Below are positions 32,485-44,321 of a DNA stretch of 64,000 nt, piece by piece. Location: assembly GCA_037157565.1 (NCBI GenBank), contig JAZHRO010000014.1, positions 97,247,501-97,311,500 of the forward strand, in the 5' to 3' direction. The notes beneath the pieces are model-generated. The model searched no databases, was not told where the DNA came from, and saw only the letters and a program-made list of their open reading frames with translations. Position numbers and translations under genes: made by a program. This DNA comes from Thalassia testudinum. Its lineage: Eukaryota > Streptophyta > Magnoliopsida > Alismatales > Hydrocharitaceae. Every line of letters starts with the position of its first letter. Within the stretch, counting starts at the first letter, position 1.

Positions 32485-34808
32485 GTTGTGTATCGTAAAG
32501 TGCATTTTGATACGAAAATGCGTCGTAGTATAGTGCGCAATACGATCAAACAAAAATAATTATATGAAAATAACGAGACTTGAGTCCTGGTCGTTCATCT
32601 TTGGGAGGAGTTATGTAAATCTGAAATCGATCTTTTATCACTCTACTTATTTAAAATCGCATGCCAGTTTCCAATCGTCGGATTAAAGTTTTGCCACTTT
32701 CATTCTGAACTCTGATTTCGTGTGCATGTGTTAAATAGTTGACAAATGTGAAAGTATGAGATTTAGCATGCACAATTATAGTTATGTGGTGGTTGTTCAC
32801 AGAAAATGCATTAATAGTTAAGTCCTCAATGTTTTCTGGTACCAACAGGCTGGTTGCAATATATAAAAGTGAAAAGCAGGCAACTTGAATCACACGAAAT
32901 ACATTGCAATCAATAAGGTCATGGTGATTCTCAACATAGAGAGATATATATATAAAATATTTCATTTATTCATTCATTCAAGAGGGTGTTTGCAACATGA
33001 AATTTAGAGGAAAGCTTATAAAGGAAAGCTTGAAAACATAAATCTAGCTAATAGAAAATGATCGCATACAAGAATCGATGGGGGTATTTTGCATGCATCA
33101 TTGGGGGAGAATAAGAGCTACACTACTAAGCAGTAAATGAAAGCATGTAAAAATGAAGAACTAGCTACTAATCTAGCAGAAAATGAGGGCATTCGGATGT
33201 GGGCTCTGATAGCCTTTGAATGGTTGAGAGAAGGAGGGGCGGCAAACGGTGGTTATGTTGACCCTTGGAGTGAGGTTGGGGAGATGATCCAGCATCCTGG
33301 CATGGAGATGGTTGCAGCCATGGTGAGCAGCTTGTGGAGGTGGATTGGAGATGAATGTAACTAACCTAATTGTGAATGAGTGCCAAGAATGGGATGGGTG
33401 CAAATGGCCACCCCTTAGGTCTTTTTATAGACCTAAGGGAGACTCTCTAGAGAAGTGTGGAACTCTCTAGAGAGAGCCCCATAAGTGGCTGGCCATGGTG
33501 AGAGAGAGGTAGTTCTTAGATCCATAAAAAGTGGATCTAAGAATTGAATGGCTCTAGGTTGCTAAATTTGGCAACCAAGAGTGGCGCCACTTTGAAGAGA
33601 GTTCTAGAGAACTCTAGATGGGTGTGTGTGCATGAGTGGGTGTGTGTGTGTGAGTGTGTGGCCGTGCCCTATGTGGCTAAGTGGTCTAGGTTAGGTCCTA
33701 AGGGGTTTAGGTAGGTGTAGGCCTTAAATTAAGGTTGCAAACCCTAATTGCTAAGCAGGAATTGCAATTAAACTTAACACAAGTTTAATTGAATGAGTGT
33801 AAACCTAATTGAGAGTGAAATAACTCAATTAGGTTGGGCTTAGGTCAATTGGACTCTCCCTGAGTCCAATTGGACTTGTGTGGGTTGAGAACTGAGCTCA
33901 ATTGGACCCTATGAGTCCAATTGACTAGGCAATGGTAATTGACTATGATCTAAGTCAATTAGGTTTAGTGAGGACCTAGTTAGGTCATTAGGGAGGTCTA
34001 GAAGTGATGTGCCAGGGTTAGGGTACCTCAATTTAGGTTCCTATTTGGTTGGAATTGGGTTTAGGGAGCTAGATATCTAAGATCAAGGCTTTAATCTTAA
34101 AATAGGAACTCGAGAGCAGTTCCAGACGTCCAAAAATAGAATCAGACATCTTATACTAAAAAATCAAAAGTCCAGACTTGTCTATATATCCAATCAGAGT
34201 CAGGAAGGATTCAAGGTTCTCTTTTGGGTATTCTGTAGAAATTGGATGTCTGACCAACTGTCTGGATGTCCAATAACATTGTAGAAGTGGGTTTAAGGTG
34301 TGCGAGAGTTGGCTAAGGGTTCTGGACATCCTATAATTCATCTGGACATCCAGATAAAGGTTGGAATTAGGGTTTTAAGGTTTCCTTGTGTGCGGTGACC
34401 TAATCTAAGGGTGGCTAAGGCTTGGAGAAGCTTCTAGGCTATCCTAGGGCTAGGATGGGCCTAAGTTCTTCACATTTTACTGCTTTATTCCTACTTAATA
34501 GAGTAGCATACCTTAACTCCCTTACATTATTGTCTACTACATCTAATATAGGTCTCCTACTCCAGCTCTGTTGCAACACCCGTTATTCTTCTATTCTCCT
34601 GATCCAGCTTCATATCCAGCTTCAGATCCAGCTTATTACTGTAACTGACATAATGCACCTAATCAGTACATCATAGCATTATTTTATGCATAGCTAAAAG
34701 AAAGCAGTAAAGATGTAAATAATGCTTATGCATGCATGAACTACCCTAACTTATGCTAAGCCCTAGCCTAATTTAGGTCAATTAAGACCTATGATTGCTG
34801 TGCAACCA
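32485..34808 (-). mobile_element. 3' LTR of element 3
   Basis: TGTTGTGTATC...GCAACCA, 2,324 bp; sister of 44322-46596 and of solo LTR H. It contains a TATA word inside a palindrome (33413-33438), a palindrome-rich 'ctctctagag' stretch (33440-33470) and CAGACGTC-like words (34122-34360). Confidence 0.9.
33413..33438 (-). promoter_or_regulatory. TATA box in the loop of a palindrome
   Basis: CCTTAGGTC (33413-33421) and GACCTAAGG (33430-33438) flank tttttata. On the sense strand this gives TATAAAAA as loop, 1.37 kb into the LTR. It is perfectly kept in solo LTR H (47994-48019) and decayed in the right LTR (about 45247-45275). Confidence 0.6.
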
Positions 34809-34820
34809 TACCCCCATGCC
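34809..34820 (-). other. polypurine tract of element 3
   Basis: Minus-strand GGCATGGGGGTA next to the LTR start. Confidence 0.8.
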
Positions 34821-35155
34821 TAAATCTTTCTAGTCCCTAGCAAATGCAAAACTAAATTATTCATAGAAGGGTCCCTAAGGGATTGATTATTTTATCATGT
34901 GTGTGCCTAGAGATTTTTCTCCTTTTTGTTTTCATCCTATGCTCTAGAAATCCAGACAAATGTGAAAGTGCAGCTATGTAGCTTTTGCAACGGATTCGAG
35001 TGAAAGACCTGATTCACCTCTAAATCCTATACTTGACCCTTAGTAAAAATTATAGAGGGATAGGCGGACTTCTTCCCTTTTGGTATTCAAGATATTCTAT
35101 GAATTTCAGCTCGGCTTTAATCTTGGGTAGAGGATGTCTGAGGGATACTGGTGTT

Positions 35156-36057
35156 TATTTGGTGGCTCACTCTCACTTGGTGCTACATAGAGATTAGTAT
35201 TTCAGAATCTAGATTCCCAGACTATCAAGTAACTCAACTCAGAGAAAGACGAGAAAAATCATGCTCTCTTCCAGTTCCTTTATATTCATTCTCTCTTTCT
35301 CTTTTTTCTTTTTCTTTTCTTTTCTTTCTTTTTCTTAGAGCACACAATCTCACCAGATTCACACATATGACCTGTATTTGGTGGTCTCACTTGGCATTAA
35401 CACTTTAATTGAGTTCCCATAACTCTAACACTAAGTCAGAATTCCTCAGCTAGTATTTGGGCGGTCAGAAACCAAGAAAAATAGGTTAAGACTATATTTG
35501 GTGGATCTCAAATTTATTTGGTGGTATTGCCTCAAAACACTAAATATTCACTCTTTTTTTCTTTGCTTTCTCTTCTTTTTCTAATTTTTTTCTCTTTTTC
35601 GGTTCTTTTTTTTTCTCATTATTATTATTATTATTTTCAACATATACACAACTAGCACACATCCATGAACTTTATTGAGGAGGCATTATTAGGGATTGGT
35701 GGTACTTAAGAGATATTGGGTAGCTTATTTGGTGGAAGTGCCTACTCACGGCACTAGGTGAGATGGATAGGATGGTGTATTTCTGACCTTGACATCAATA
35801 CCCTCCTTCAACCAAGGATTCTGTAAAGAATGGTTGTAACCATCCACCTTAGCTCTAGTTTTATGAAAACTCGCTCTCTGCGTATTTGCCTTATTTGGTG
35901 GCTCTCAAAATTTCACACAAAATGTATATGCAGGAATCGAGAGCAAAAACTGTGTCTAATCTCATAGTATCATCACCTAATTATCTAGGATTCCAGATTC
36001 CTAGCACTAATCTTAGAGCACCAGTACACTCTACTCTCATCTCAAACTATTTGGTGG
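35156..36057 (-). repeat. interspersed decamer TATTTGGTGG, seven copies
   Basis: Exact copies at 35156, 35375, 35495, 35515, 35726, 35892 and 36048, and a variant (tatttgggcgg) at 35453. Spacing is irregular, so it is not a simple tandem repeat. Sense-strand form is CCACCAAATA. Confidence 0.85.
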
Positions 36058-36429
36058 ATTTTTGGAGGAAAATCTGCCTAACTTCCAAAACACTATCCAG
36101 GGGTTCAGGAGAAGAAGCACTGCTTCTTCTCGACAGACTAAAGACATTTATCAGCCTTCACCGTGAATCCATTGCAAATTCTACGTGTGTGTGAAAAGTT
36201 ATACTGGATTCCAGATTATAGGAATCAACTAGAGGATAAAATCCCTAATGTATTCTCTTAATAAAATAATCTTATTCATGAATGCAATATGTATATATGC
36301 TATAAACAATTAACCTCTTATATTCGTACTTCATAAAATTTCCCTTCTAGGTTACATTTAGCTTGACCCTAAATTTAGAACAAGAGGTGAGCAGGTGAGT
36401 CAGACATGGCTATTGCGGACGATTTCTAG

Positions 36430-36449
36430 CTCCAATGTGAACACTGGAG
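36430..36449 (-). other. post-coding hairpin, element 3
   Basis: On the sense (minus) strand CTCCAGTGT pairs with ACATTGGAG across TC: 9 pairs including one G-U. On the plus strand that position would be an A-C mismatch, so the structure fits the element's RNA. Adjacent word: gcggacgatttc. Confidence 0.65.
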
Positions 36450-36829
36450 GTGGAGTCAATTGTTCTTTCATTTAGGGTTCTAAAGTATGTTTTGCATGCA
36501 GCTCCGAGCTTTTCCTAAATGTTGGCATAAAAATTTTCAGTTTTGTTGTATCTACCTCCCCCATGCCTCAGTTCTTGCATGTCCTCATGCATGAGTATAA
36601 AAGGAAATAAATACAGCAGGGAGAAAATAGGTAGAAATCACCTGTAATTGCTCCTAAAATTATACATTCAGCACCGGCCAACCTGTTAGTATGCAATATG
36701 CAGAAGGAAAATATGCTAAATGGAAAAATATGCTATGTATAAAAATGCTTATGTATAGATGATGGTGGAATGTGGGATATGCTATCTATACGTGTTGAGT
36801 TTAACACCTCCAGCTAGGCGAAAACTCAA

Positions 36830-37935
36830 TCATACATCCTCAATAGGATGAACAATCTTATCAGGTGGAGGAGGTTCCTGGGCCAAAAATGGCTTGAGGC
36901 ACTGGTCATATACCATAGATATATGCCCAAATTTTGGGTCCCTGATCTGGACCGCCCCATTACGATATGGGTGAATCACAACATATGGGCCAGTCCACTT
37001 GGACTTGAGTTTCCCTGCGAAAAGTTTTAATTGTGAATTGAACAACTAGACTTGCTGGTTGGGCATGAATGTTTTTCTCCGGATGTGGCGGTCATGAAAG
37101 GCCTTGGTCTTGTCCTTGTATATCGATGCATTCTCATAGGCCTCCCACCGGATCTCTTGTAATTCATTGTGCTGGAGTTTCCGTTCTTGACCTCCTGCAT
37201 TGAGGTCAAGGTTACATTTTTGCACCGCCCAAAAGGCGCGGTGTTCCAGGTCTACAGGAAGGTGAAAGGCCTTGCCATATACCATACGATATGGTGACAT
37301 CCCGAGTGGGGCCTTGTACGTGGTTCGATATGCCCAGAGAGCATCAACTAATTTATTGGACCAATCCTCCCTGTCTGGCCTAACCGTCTTTTGGGGAATC
37401 AGCTTGATCTGATGATTAGGAACTTCAGCCTGCCCATTGGTCTGCGGGTGATACGGGGTGGCTATATGATGATGTACCCCACATTTCTTTAATAATGACA
37501 TGAAGTGGGCGTGGATGAAGTGGCTTCCCCCATCGCTAATCAGTACGCGGGGTATTCCTAATCTTGCAAAGGTGTATTGCCGTATGAAAGAAGTGACGGT
37601 CTTGTGATCAGCCCATCTCGCAGGGATGGCTTGACCCACTTCGAGACATAGTCAACGGCTAGTAATATGTACTCGAAGCCATGTGAGTTTAGAAATGGGC
37701 CCATAAAATTGATGCTCCAGACGTTGAACACTTCTACAACCATGATGGGCTGGAGTGGCATCATGTCTCTTCTGGTCATAGAACCGACCAACTGGCATCG
37801 TTTGCCATGTTGAGCGTATTCTTGTGTATCTCTAAAAATAGTTGGCCAGAAAAATCCCGACTGTAAAATTTTTGCAGTGGTTTTCTGTCCTGAGAAATGA
37901 CCACCACAAGTATGATTGTGGCAAAAAGATAACAC
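36830..37935 (-). pseudogene. integrase of element 3, broken
   Basis: Integrase inserts the DNA copy into the host. Reading leftwards: a zinc-binding part (37935 on) with 'HNHTCGGHFSG', but the second Cys pair is damaged ('HGKRCQ'); the core, whose first acidic residue is lost ('INFMGPF', with Asn where related element 4 has Asp); the second Asp present in 'DGGSHF' (37639-37046 frame); the Glu region 'NGQAEVPNHQIK'; and a C-terminal 'SKWTGPYVVIHPYRNGAVQI' (37045-36830), a GPY/F-type module. Frames overlap by shifts at about 37600 and 37046. No chromodomain follows. Inactive. Confidence 0.85.
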
Positions 37936-37974
37936 ACAGGGGATCTCAGAATCTGGGATGCATCTTCGAATAAT

Positions 37975-39345
37975 CTAATCCGCTCCAATGCAGAAGAGCA
38001 GTGGGTCATCCCAAAGGTAGAATTTGGCCTCTGCAGTGAATTTGAGTTTCTGGTCCTTGGATAGGTTCACGGGAATCTTGCTTGCGGCAAGGTAGTTTGC
38101 GATATCTGTGTACCAAGGGAACTCAACAGAGCGAACTACCAAAAGGGATTCATCTGAAAATTGCTTGTGGATAGGTAGGGAATAAGGACTGTGGCTTGGG
38201 TCCAGTCTGGATAGGTGATTCGCCACAACATTCTATTTTCCAGGTTTATCGTGGATTTCGATATCAAATTCTTGCAATAGAAGGATCCATCTGATAAGCC
38301 AGGGTTGGGCATCCTTCTTTGCAACAATGCTGGAAGGTAGAGTGGTCAGTGAAGACAATGACTTGGACCCTAATAAATAAGTTCTGAATTTCTCCATCCC
38401 AAATACTATTGCTAGCAATTCTTTTTCGGTGACAGTATAGTTGCACTGAGCCTCATCCAGCGTCTTGCTAGCATAGTATATGACAAAAGGTTGTTTTTCC
38501 TGACGCTGGCCTAAAATAGCACCGACGATGAAATCAGAAGTGTAGCACATCATCTCGAAATCAAGCGACCAGTCGGGTGGTTGGAGAATTAGGGAATCAG
38601 AGACAGTGCTTCGTAAAGTCTCGAAGGCGCTGAGACAAGAGGTGTTGAATTCGAATGGGGCATCGGCAACAAGGAGATTCGTCAAAGGTTGTGCAATTTT
38701 TGAGAAATCGCGTATAAATCTCCGATAGAAGCTGACGTGACCCAAGAATGATCTGATCTGCTTGACCAAGCTAGGTGGTGGTAAGTGGGAAATAATCTCA
38801 GATTTAGCTCGATCGACCTCGAGTCCATTTTTAGAGATCCTGTGCCCTAGTACTATGCCATCCCTCACCATGAAATGGCTTTTCTCCCAGGATAGTACTA
38901 GGTTTACCTCAATACACCATCTCAGGATCTTGGTGAAGTTATCAAGACAAGATGCGAAATCATCTCCGAAAATGGCGAAGTCATCCATGAACACCTCCAC
39001 ATAGTCCCCAATCATGTTAGAGAAGATTGCCATCATACAATGCTGAAATGTTGCCAGTGCGTTGCAGAGGCCAAAGGGCATCTGCTTGAAAGCGAATGTT
39101 CCAAAGGGGCATGTGAATGTGGTCTTGTCTTGATCTTCTGGGCTAATCGCTACTTGATTATACCTGGAGTATCCATCCAGAAAGTAAAAGAAACTACGTC
39201 CGACTAACCATTCCAAGAACTGATCAATGAAAGGCAAAGGAAAGTGATCCTTCTGGGTAACCATCTTCAGTTTCCTATAGTCGATGCAGACCTGCCAAGA
39301 TGTCGCAGTGCGGGTCGGGATGGATTCACCCTTATCATTTTTCAC
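37975..39345 (-). pseudogene. reverse transcriptase and RNase H of element 3
   Basis: This 370-codon frame (39345-38233) plus its continuation (38226-37975) would copy the element RNA into DNA. RT signatures: 'WQVCIDYRKL', 'FYFLDGYSRYNQV', 'MPFGLCNALATFQ', and catalytic box 'VFMDDFAIFG' with both Asp. Then the connection, and RNase H with 'TEKELLAIVFG' intact. Its first catalytic Asp appears lost: 'MCYTSDF' where element 4 has 'MCDASDY'. It ends 'LLLQEFDIEIHDKPGK', then 'NHLSRLDPSHSPY', leading straight into integrase, an arrangement of Athila-like rather than Tat/Ogre elements. The missing N-terminal RT is shifted out of frame upstream of 39345. Confidence 0.9.
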
Positions 39346-39506
39346 AACGGTGAGTCCTGCTTTCTTGGGAACTATCTAGATCGGACTCACCCATTGGCTG
39401 TTAGAGATTGGGTATACAATACATACATCCAACCATTTGATGATCTCCTTCTTAACGACCTCTAGCATATTCGAGTTAAGCCGTCTTTGAGGTTGTCTCG
39501 AAGGTT

Positions 39507-40058
39507 TCATCCCTTATTCGTGTAAATGTGATGAGTGCAATATGAGGGGCGAATACTGCGGAGATCAGCAATGCTCCTCCCTATAGCAGCCCTATGGTCT
39601 TGTAGCATAGAAATCAATTGATGCTCTTGTTCTTGGGTTAAGTGGGCATTAATAATGACTAGGTATGTCTCACTTTCACAGAAGAACACATACTTAAGTG
39701 AGTTAGGTAAGGGCTTCAATTCAATCACGGGTGGGTCAGAGTAAAAAATGAGAGTGGGAGGAGCAAACTCGAAGGTGGGAATTTGCTGATTCGTATGCAT
39801 GTGAATTCCCACTGATTCGCTTCCTGTGAGATAATCGGTTGTGTCTATGTTAATGGGAAACCCGTTAGCTGTGGTCATGTCTTTCTGCAACAAGGGCAAT
39901 TCAGAAGTGTGCGAATCAGGATAGCTAGATTTAGGGGTGCTGTGGTCAGAAGCACACCCTAAATAGTCAGATCCTCGAGGAGATATGTGCAGTGCAGTGG
40001 TCTCAGTCTCGTGTGGATCGAGGTCCAAGAACCCTGATAGTGCAGACGAATGAGACAT
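39507..40058 (-). pseudogene. protease-RT linker of element 3
   Basis: A 183-codon frame rich in Ser, Asp, Pro and Thr. It ends with a motif shared with element 4 (58748-59071): 'LKPLPNSLKYVFF' against 'FKSLPDHLKYVFL', just before RT. It is part of the same polyprotein. No enzymatic motif. Confidence 0.7.
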
Positions 40059-40227
40059 TGGTCGTCACAAAGGAGCCTAATGTTACCACAGTATGTCGAA
40101 TCTTCATCTTCACCTTCCTCCTCTATGCGATCATAGTCAAATTCCTTGATGCCCTGAATATGTCAAGTCGAAATCGCTCATTACTTATGGCTATCTCCAT
40201 ACACCTAGATGCACAATCAATGTTTGC

Positions 40228-40700
40228 TCAGGCTATCGCTAGAAATGGGCAACTCAAAATAATTGGTGCATCTCGGAGATTAGGAAGAACCTCCATATCG
40301 AGAATGAAAAAATCTGCGGGAAGGCAGAATCCGTGGACTTTTACGATCACGTTCTCAACCACCCCCCTCAGTGTTTTTATTGATCTATCAACCAGCTGAA
40401 TCGTGACCGAGGTAGGCTTTAACTCCCCAAATTGAAATTGATCAAATATGGCAGTGGGAGTTAGGATGATGGACGAACCTAGATCTAGAAGGGCCCAATC
40501 AAATGGAGAATCCTGCAAGAAGTAGGATATGAGTGGGGTACCAGGGTTGTTCTTTTTCGATGGTAAGTCAGCTAGAATCACGGTGCTAGCTACTTTTGAC
40601 AGTACCGCCTGTCGTCCAATTCTAGGCTGTTGCTTTGGGGTACAATAGTCCTTGAAGAACCTAGCGATAGTGGGGATGTGATCAATTGCCTAGAGGAGGG
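40228..40700 (-). pseudogene. aspartic protease of element 3
   Basis: The retropepsin-like protease cuts the polyprotein. The frame 40581-40228 has 'ALLDLGSSIILTP' at the active site, where the family and element 4 have DLGASINLIP-like sequence, and 'LPADFFILDMEV' and 'PIILSCPFLAIA' further on. The expected D-L-G triad is present. Upstream to 40700, a broken segment resembles the pre-protease 'FLKD.CT' region of element 4. Confidence 0.8.
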
Positions 40701-41379
40701 GGACCTGAATATGTACTTCCTTGAACATTGACTTCAGGTCCTCAAAATTCCGCATGTCTTTTTTCCATACTACATTTCGCGTCAGAGCCTCAAGAAAGGG
40801 ACGGGAATCTTAGGGTCGAGTGGCCTCTTACCCTTATCCACCATAGGTGGCTCCTGAGATGGAGTCGAGCCTGCCTACGGTGAAGGGTGAGAAAAATCAG
40901 GACCCGCCTGCCTATGTGGTGGGTTAAATGTCTTCCTTTCACTCCTCAATGAGACAGCATTTGCATCGGCTTACTGTCCATGAGGTGGTGGGGGAGCGAA
41001 AGGGGCAGAGTATGCGTGGTTCTGCAAAGGCGACTGGCCTTGAGCATAACCAATGGTGTAGGAGGTGCCTGTAATATGGCGTGTGCCAGTCCCTGTGGTG
41101 CCTGAAACCTAGGCGGGGTACCTTGGTTCTACACATACCGAGGGTTTGGGATGGGTTGGGAGGGCAAGGCTCCCTGAGTCTTATGCTCCTGCAACAGCTG
41201 GTTTTGAGTAATCTATATAGTCTGTATCTGGTCAGCCATCGCCTTCATTATCTACAAACTATCCTGCATAGATTTCCTCATCGATTCTTGCAGCTCCTCT
41301 TTTGTGCCTCCAAAGGGTCTGCCCACTTTAGAGGGTAATTGGCAGCTTGGTGCAGTGGCTGGTATAAGGAACAGGGTTG

Positions 41380-42740
41380 CTACTGCTGATATGGGAATGG
41401 CTGCTGCCTAGGGTAAGTGTTTTGTACATTCTCGTATTGCTTGGTCTGGTAGTGTGGATCTTGATGTGGTCTCTGTGAATTACCAGACCAAGAGAAGTTC
41501 GGATGCTGGCGCCAACTAGGGTTATATGTCTCTAAATACGAGTTATTACGCCTGTATCCTTGGATAGCACTGACATCCTCGTAGGCCAAATACGTTTGAG
41601 ACGTATATCCATCAAGGGGATACGTATTATAATCTGCGGGTGGTGCGTAACCCTAGTCATATGGTGCCAGATCAGTATTGTTTATGGGATCCTGATATGC
41701 AGGGTCACGTAAATAAGGAGAAGATGCATCCCGAGTGAGTAGATTAACTTGAGCAGGGAGGCTCGGGGTGCATAGGAGGGTCTTGGAACAGCAGAGTTCA
41801 GGTCAGATTGACCCTGACTGATTTGGTCAATCCTTTTCTCAATTAGGTTTATTCTATCCAGCTGCTTGACGATGATATCCATGTCAGCTCGAATAGACTC
41901 GGTGTGAGCCTCATGGACACCAACCCACTGATGACCAGGACGCTGGAACTGGTTCATGGATGCGGCATTCATCGAGTTCTCTGCCAAAGATTTGAACAAC
42001 TCAAATGCGCTATTCTCATCTTTTGCGAGGAAATTCCTGCCACTAGCTGCATTAGCCAAATACCGATGTGTGTCATTCAGCCAATGGTAAAAGATCTGAG
42101 CTAGGTGCCATCTGGGTATACCATGGTGCGAGCATTTTCGGAGAAGGTCGTGAAATCGGTCCCATGCTTCATGCAACTTCTCCCCAGCTCCTTGGGAGAA
42201 AGTCGTGATTGCGCACCTCATCGCATTTGTTCGACCGATTGGGAAGAACTTTTGCAGGAATTCACGTCGTAATTTCGGCCAGGTTCCAATTGGCTTCCCA
42301 ATGGTATTGAACTAGTATGAAGCTTTGTCCCTCAGAGAAAATGGGAAGAGCTTCGTTAGAACAATCCCAAGATCAATATTCCTGGTTCGAATCGTTTCTG
42401 CGAGTCGACTCAGGTCCTCTAGGTGCTAAAATGGATCTTCACTTGAGTTTCCATAAAGGTGAGTGCTGATCAAACCGATCACATTGGGCTTGAGCTCAAA
42501 TGCATCTCCACCAGTAGGAATCCTGACTAAGGGCGTGACAGTTGGTGCGGCTGGATCATAGAAATCCTGTAGTTGTTCTCCTCACGGTGGATGCTACATT
42601 CTATCAAGCACCGTCAAAATGCAGTCCATGCTCTGTTGATGATGCTCCTTAGATTCAACCACCTGGGCTTCCAGAGGAGCCATTGGGTCCAGATTATCAA
42701 TGTCCTGACCCGGTCTAGGTCCAGGTATAGGATTAGCCAT
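41380..42740 (-). pseudogene. gag of element 3, broken
   Basis: A likely start ATG at 42740 (MANPIPGPRPGQD). In-frame stops occur soon after (for example following 'VLDRM' and 'SEDPF'). The central frame 42221-41682 has the Gag core 'LHEAWDRFHDLLRKCSHHGI', 'NSMNAASMNQFQ', and a 'DMDIIVKQLDRI' helix. The C-terminal frame 41589-41380 has 'YNPSWRQHPNFSWSG'. This is the same architecture as the gags of elements 1 and 4. No zinc knuckle seen. Confidence 0.85.
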
Positions 42741-44301
42741 TGCGGCTGCGGGAGTAGAAGAAGTGGGGGGAGAAGATGGTCCTGGTGAGGTGACACGCCT
42801 CCTTGGGAGTGGCTCCCAAGGTCCAACCAGTTGAGGTCAAAGTGACCTCCTTCCTTGCATACACCACCCAACCCCTGGGTTGGTATAGCCAAGCCAGACA
42901 AGGCTAAGGCCCTGTCAATCAGATGGTCCTTATGATCTTGTGACCAAATTTTTCATTCTAAGTTCTAATTCCTGAAGAAAAATTCATCGTACAACCGGCT
43001 GAAAGTGATTCCCACCTCTCAACTAACCCAGCCAAGAGGTTGAAATCACCCAGTAGTACGACAACGAATTCGGGTTGATTTCATGTTTTAGAATTGATTT
43101 TAGCCCATTTTTCTAAAGTTGGGGTTTTTTGGTGAGTGACCCACAAGGTGACCAAGCTCACCGGCTAAGTACTAGACTTGACTAAGTATAGGTTAGCCCA
43201 AATGTGGTCTCTAGTTTGTAGCCCTAAAGATGTAATCTAGGGTTCATGAAATTCTAGGGCTTTTTTATTCTTTTATTTTGTTCTTCTTCAACAGACCACA
43301 AGAACAAAAATAGTTCCTTAACAAAAATTGGACTCCAAATACGTTGAAAATTTGCAAGCAGGTTTCTTTTTCATTTGTCCTTTCATAGAATATTTTTTTG
43401 TAATTTTTACTATTTTAATCAAATTTATAGAGATTTTTAAATGTCAAAAGGTTAGATCTAAAATTTTGACCCCTGGTTGGTTTTTCACTTTGAAATAGTA
43501 TCAAATAACTTTCAAAAATTTAGGAAAAATATGGAAAATAAAGCCAATGAGATCAGCTTTCAAACCCTACCATTTTTAGTCAAAATCAATTTGCAGATTG
43601 CTCAGAATTGCTTTTTAAATTTTGAAATATCTCAAATCTAGGTCAATCTGACCCCCTTACATTTCATGAATTTTAAAAAATTTTATGCTTGAAATTTTTT
43701 CAAAATAACAATGCTCTTTGAAATATGGTTTGAAAATGAAGGCGTAAGCCGAAATTTAGAATTTTTTGTTCACTAGTTTTTCGGCAATCAAAATTTTAAA
43801 ACAAACTTTGAAATCTGGTCGAAAATCAGAGAATGGTGGAGAAGCTTTTAAAAAGTGTTTGAGTTTGAAATTCAAGCTTTCCACCAAAATATAATTTTTT
43901 TTTTGAAAACTTTAAATTTTTTTTTCAAAAAGGATTTTTTTTTCTTTCAAAGGAATTTAATTTTTTTTTTTGCTTTTTCAAACTAACCAAGGATTCAAAA
44001 AGAGACCTAATCTAACTACCTAGATATTTTTTTTCTCTTTGATTTCCTTTCTCATGAAAATAAATAGGTTTTCATTTTCTTTTTTTTTTCAAATAAAATT
44101 GCTAGAAAGAAATCTAACCTAGTGTTCAAAAGAAAAAACCTAGCCTAAGATCGATATGATGTGCACCTAGAAATTTTTCCACGCTTGTTGTGTGCGCAGA
44201 TCCCATTTTGCCTGTGTTGTCCTGCACATCCAGAAACAAAGTAGAGGAAGGTTTGTCAGTGATAGTCTAGAAGATCGATATCAGAAAAAAAATGATGTTG
44301 C
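42741..44301 (-). other. 5' leader of element 3
   Basis: 1.56 kb of non-coding, A/T-rich DNA with long T runs (43890-44100). No conserved frame. It joins gag to the primer-binding site. Confidence 0.7.
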
Positions 44302-44319
44302 CCCCTGGCAATGGTTCCA
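44302..44319 (-). other. primer-binding site of element 3, degenerate
   Basis: Minus-strand TGGAACCATTGCCAGGGG; recognisable as tRNA-Asp type but with several mismatches. It lies 2 bases from the LTR. Confidence 0.7.
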
Positions 44320-44321
44320 TT

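Larger units (their letters stand above)
34821..36829 (-). other. 3' non-coding region of element 3
   Basis: 2 kb without a credible gene. It contains seven exact copies of TATTTGGTGG (35156-36057), T-rich low-complexity blocks (35280-35340, 35550-35640), a hairpin (36430-36449) and 'gtttaacacctccagctaggc' (about 36797), the post-pol motif. Confidence 0.75.

Noticed and set aside
35600..35640. ATT-type microsatellite as a notable repeat
   Set aside because: Short run of ordinary low complexity; no wider pattern.
34809..36829. Env-like frame after integrase, as in some Athila elements
   Set aside because: No long frame, signal peptide or membrane segment survives here or at 54296-55929.
36850..37050. 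Chromodomain after integrase
   Set aside because: After the GPY/F-type module the frame ends and non-coding 3' sequence follows; no aromatic cage pattern seen in element 3 or 4.
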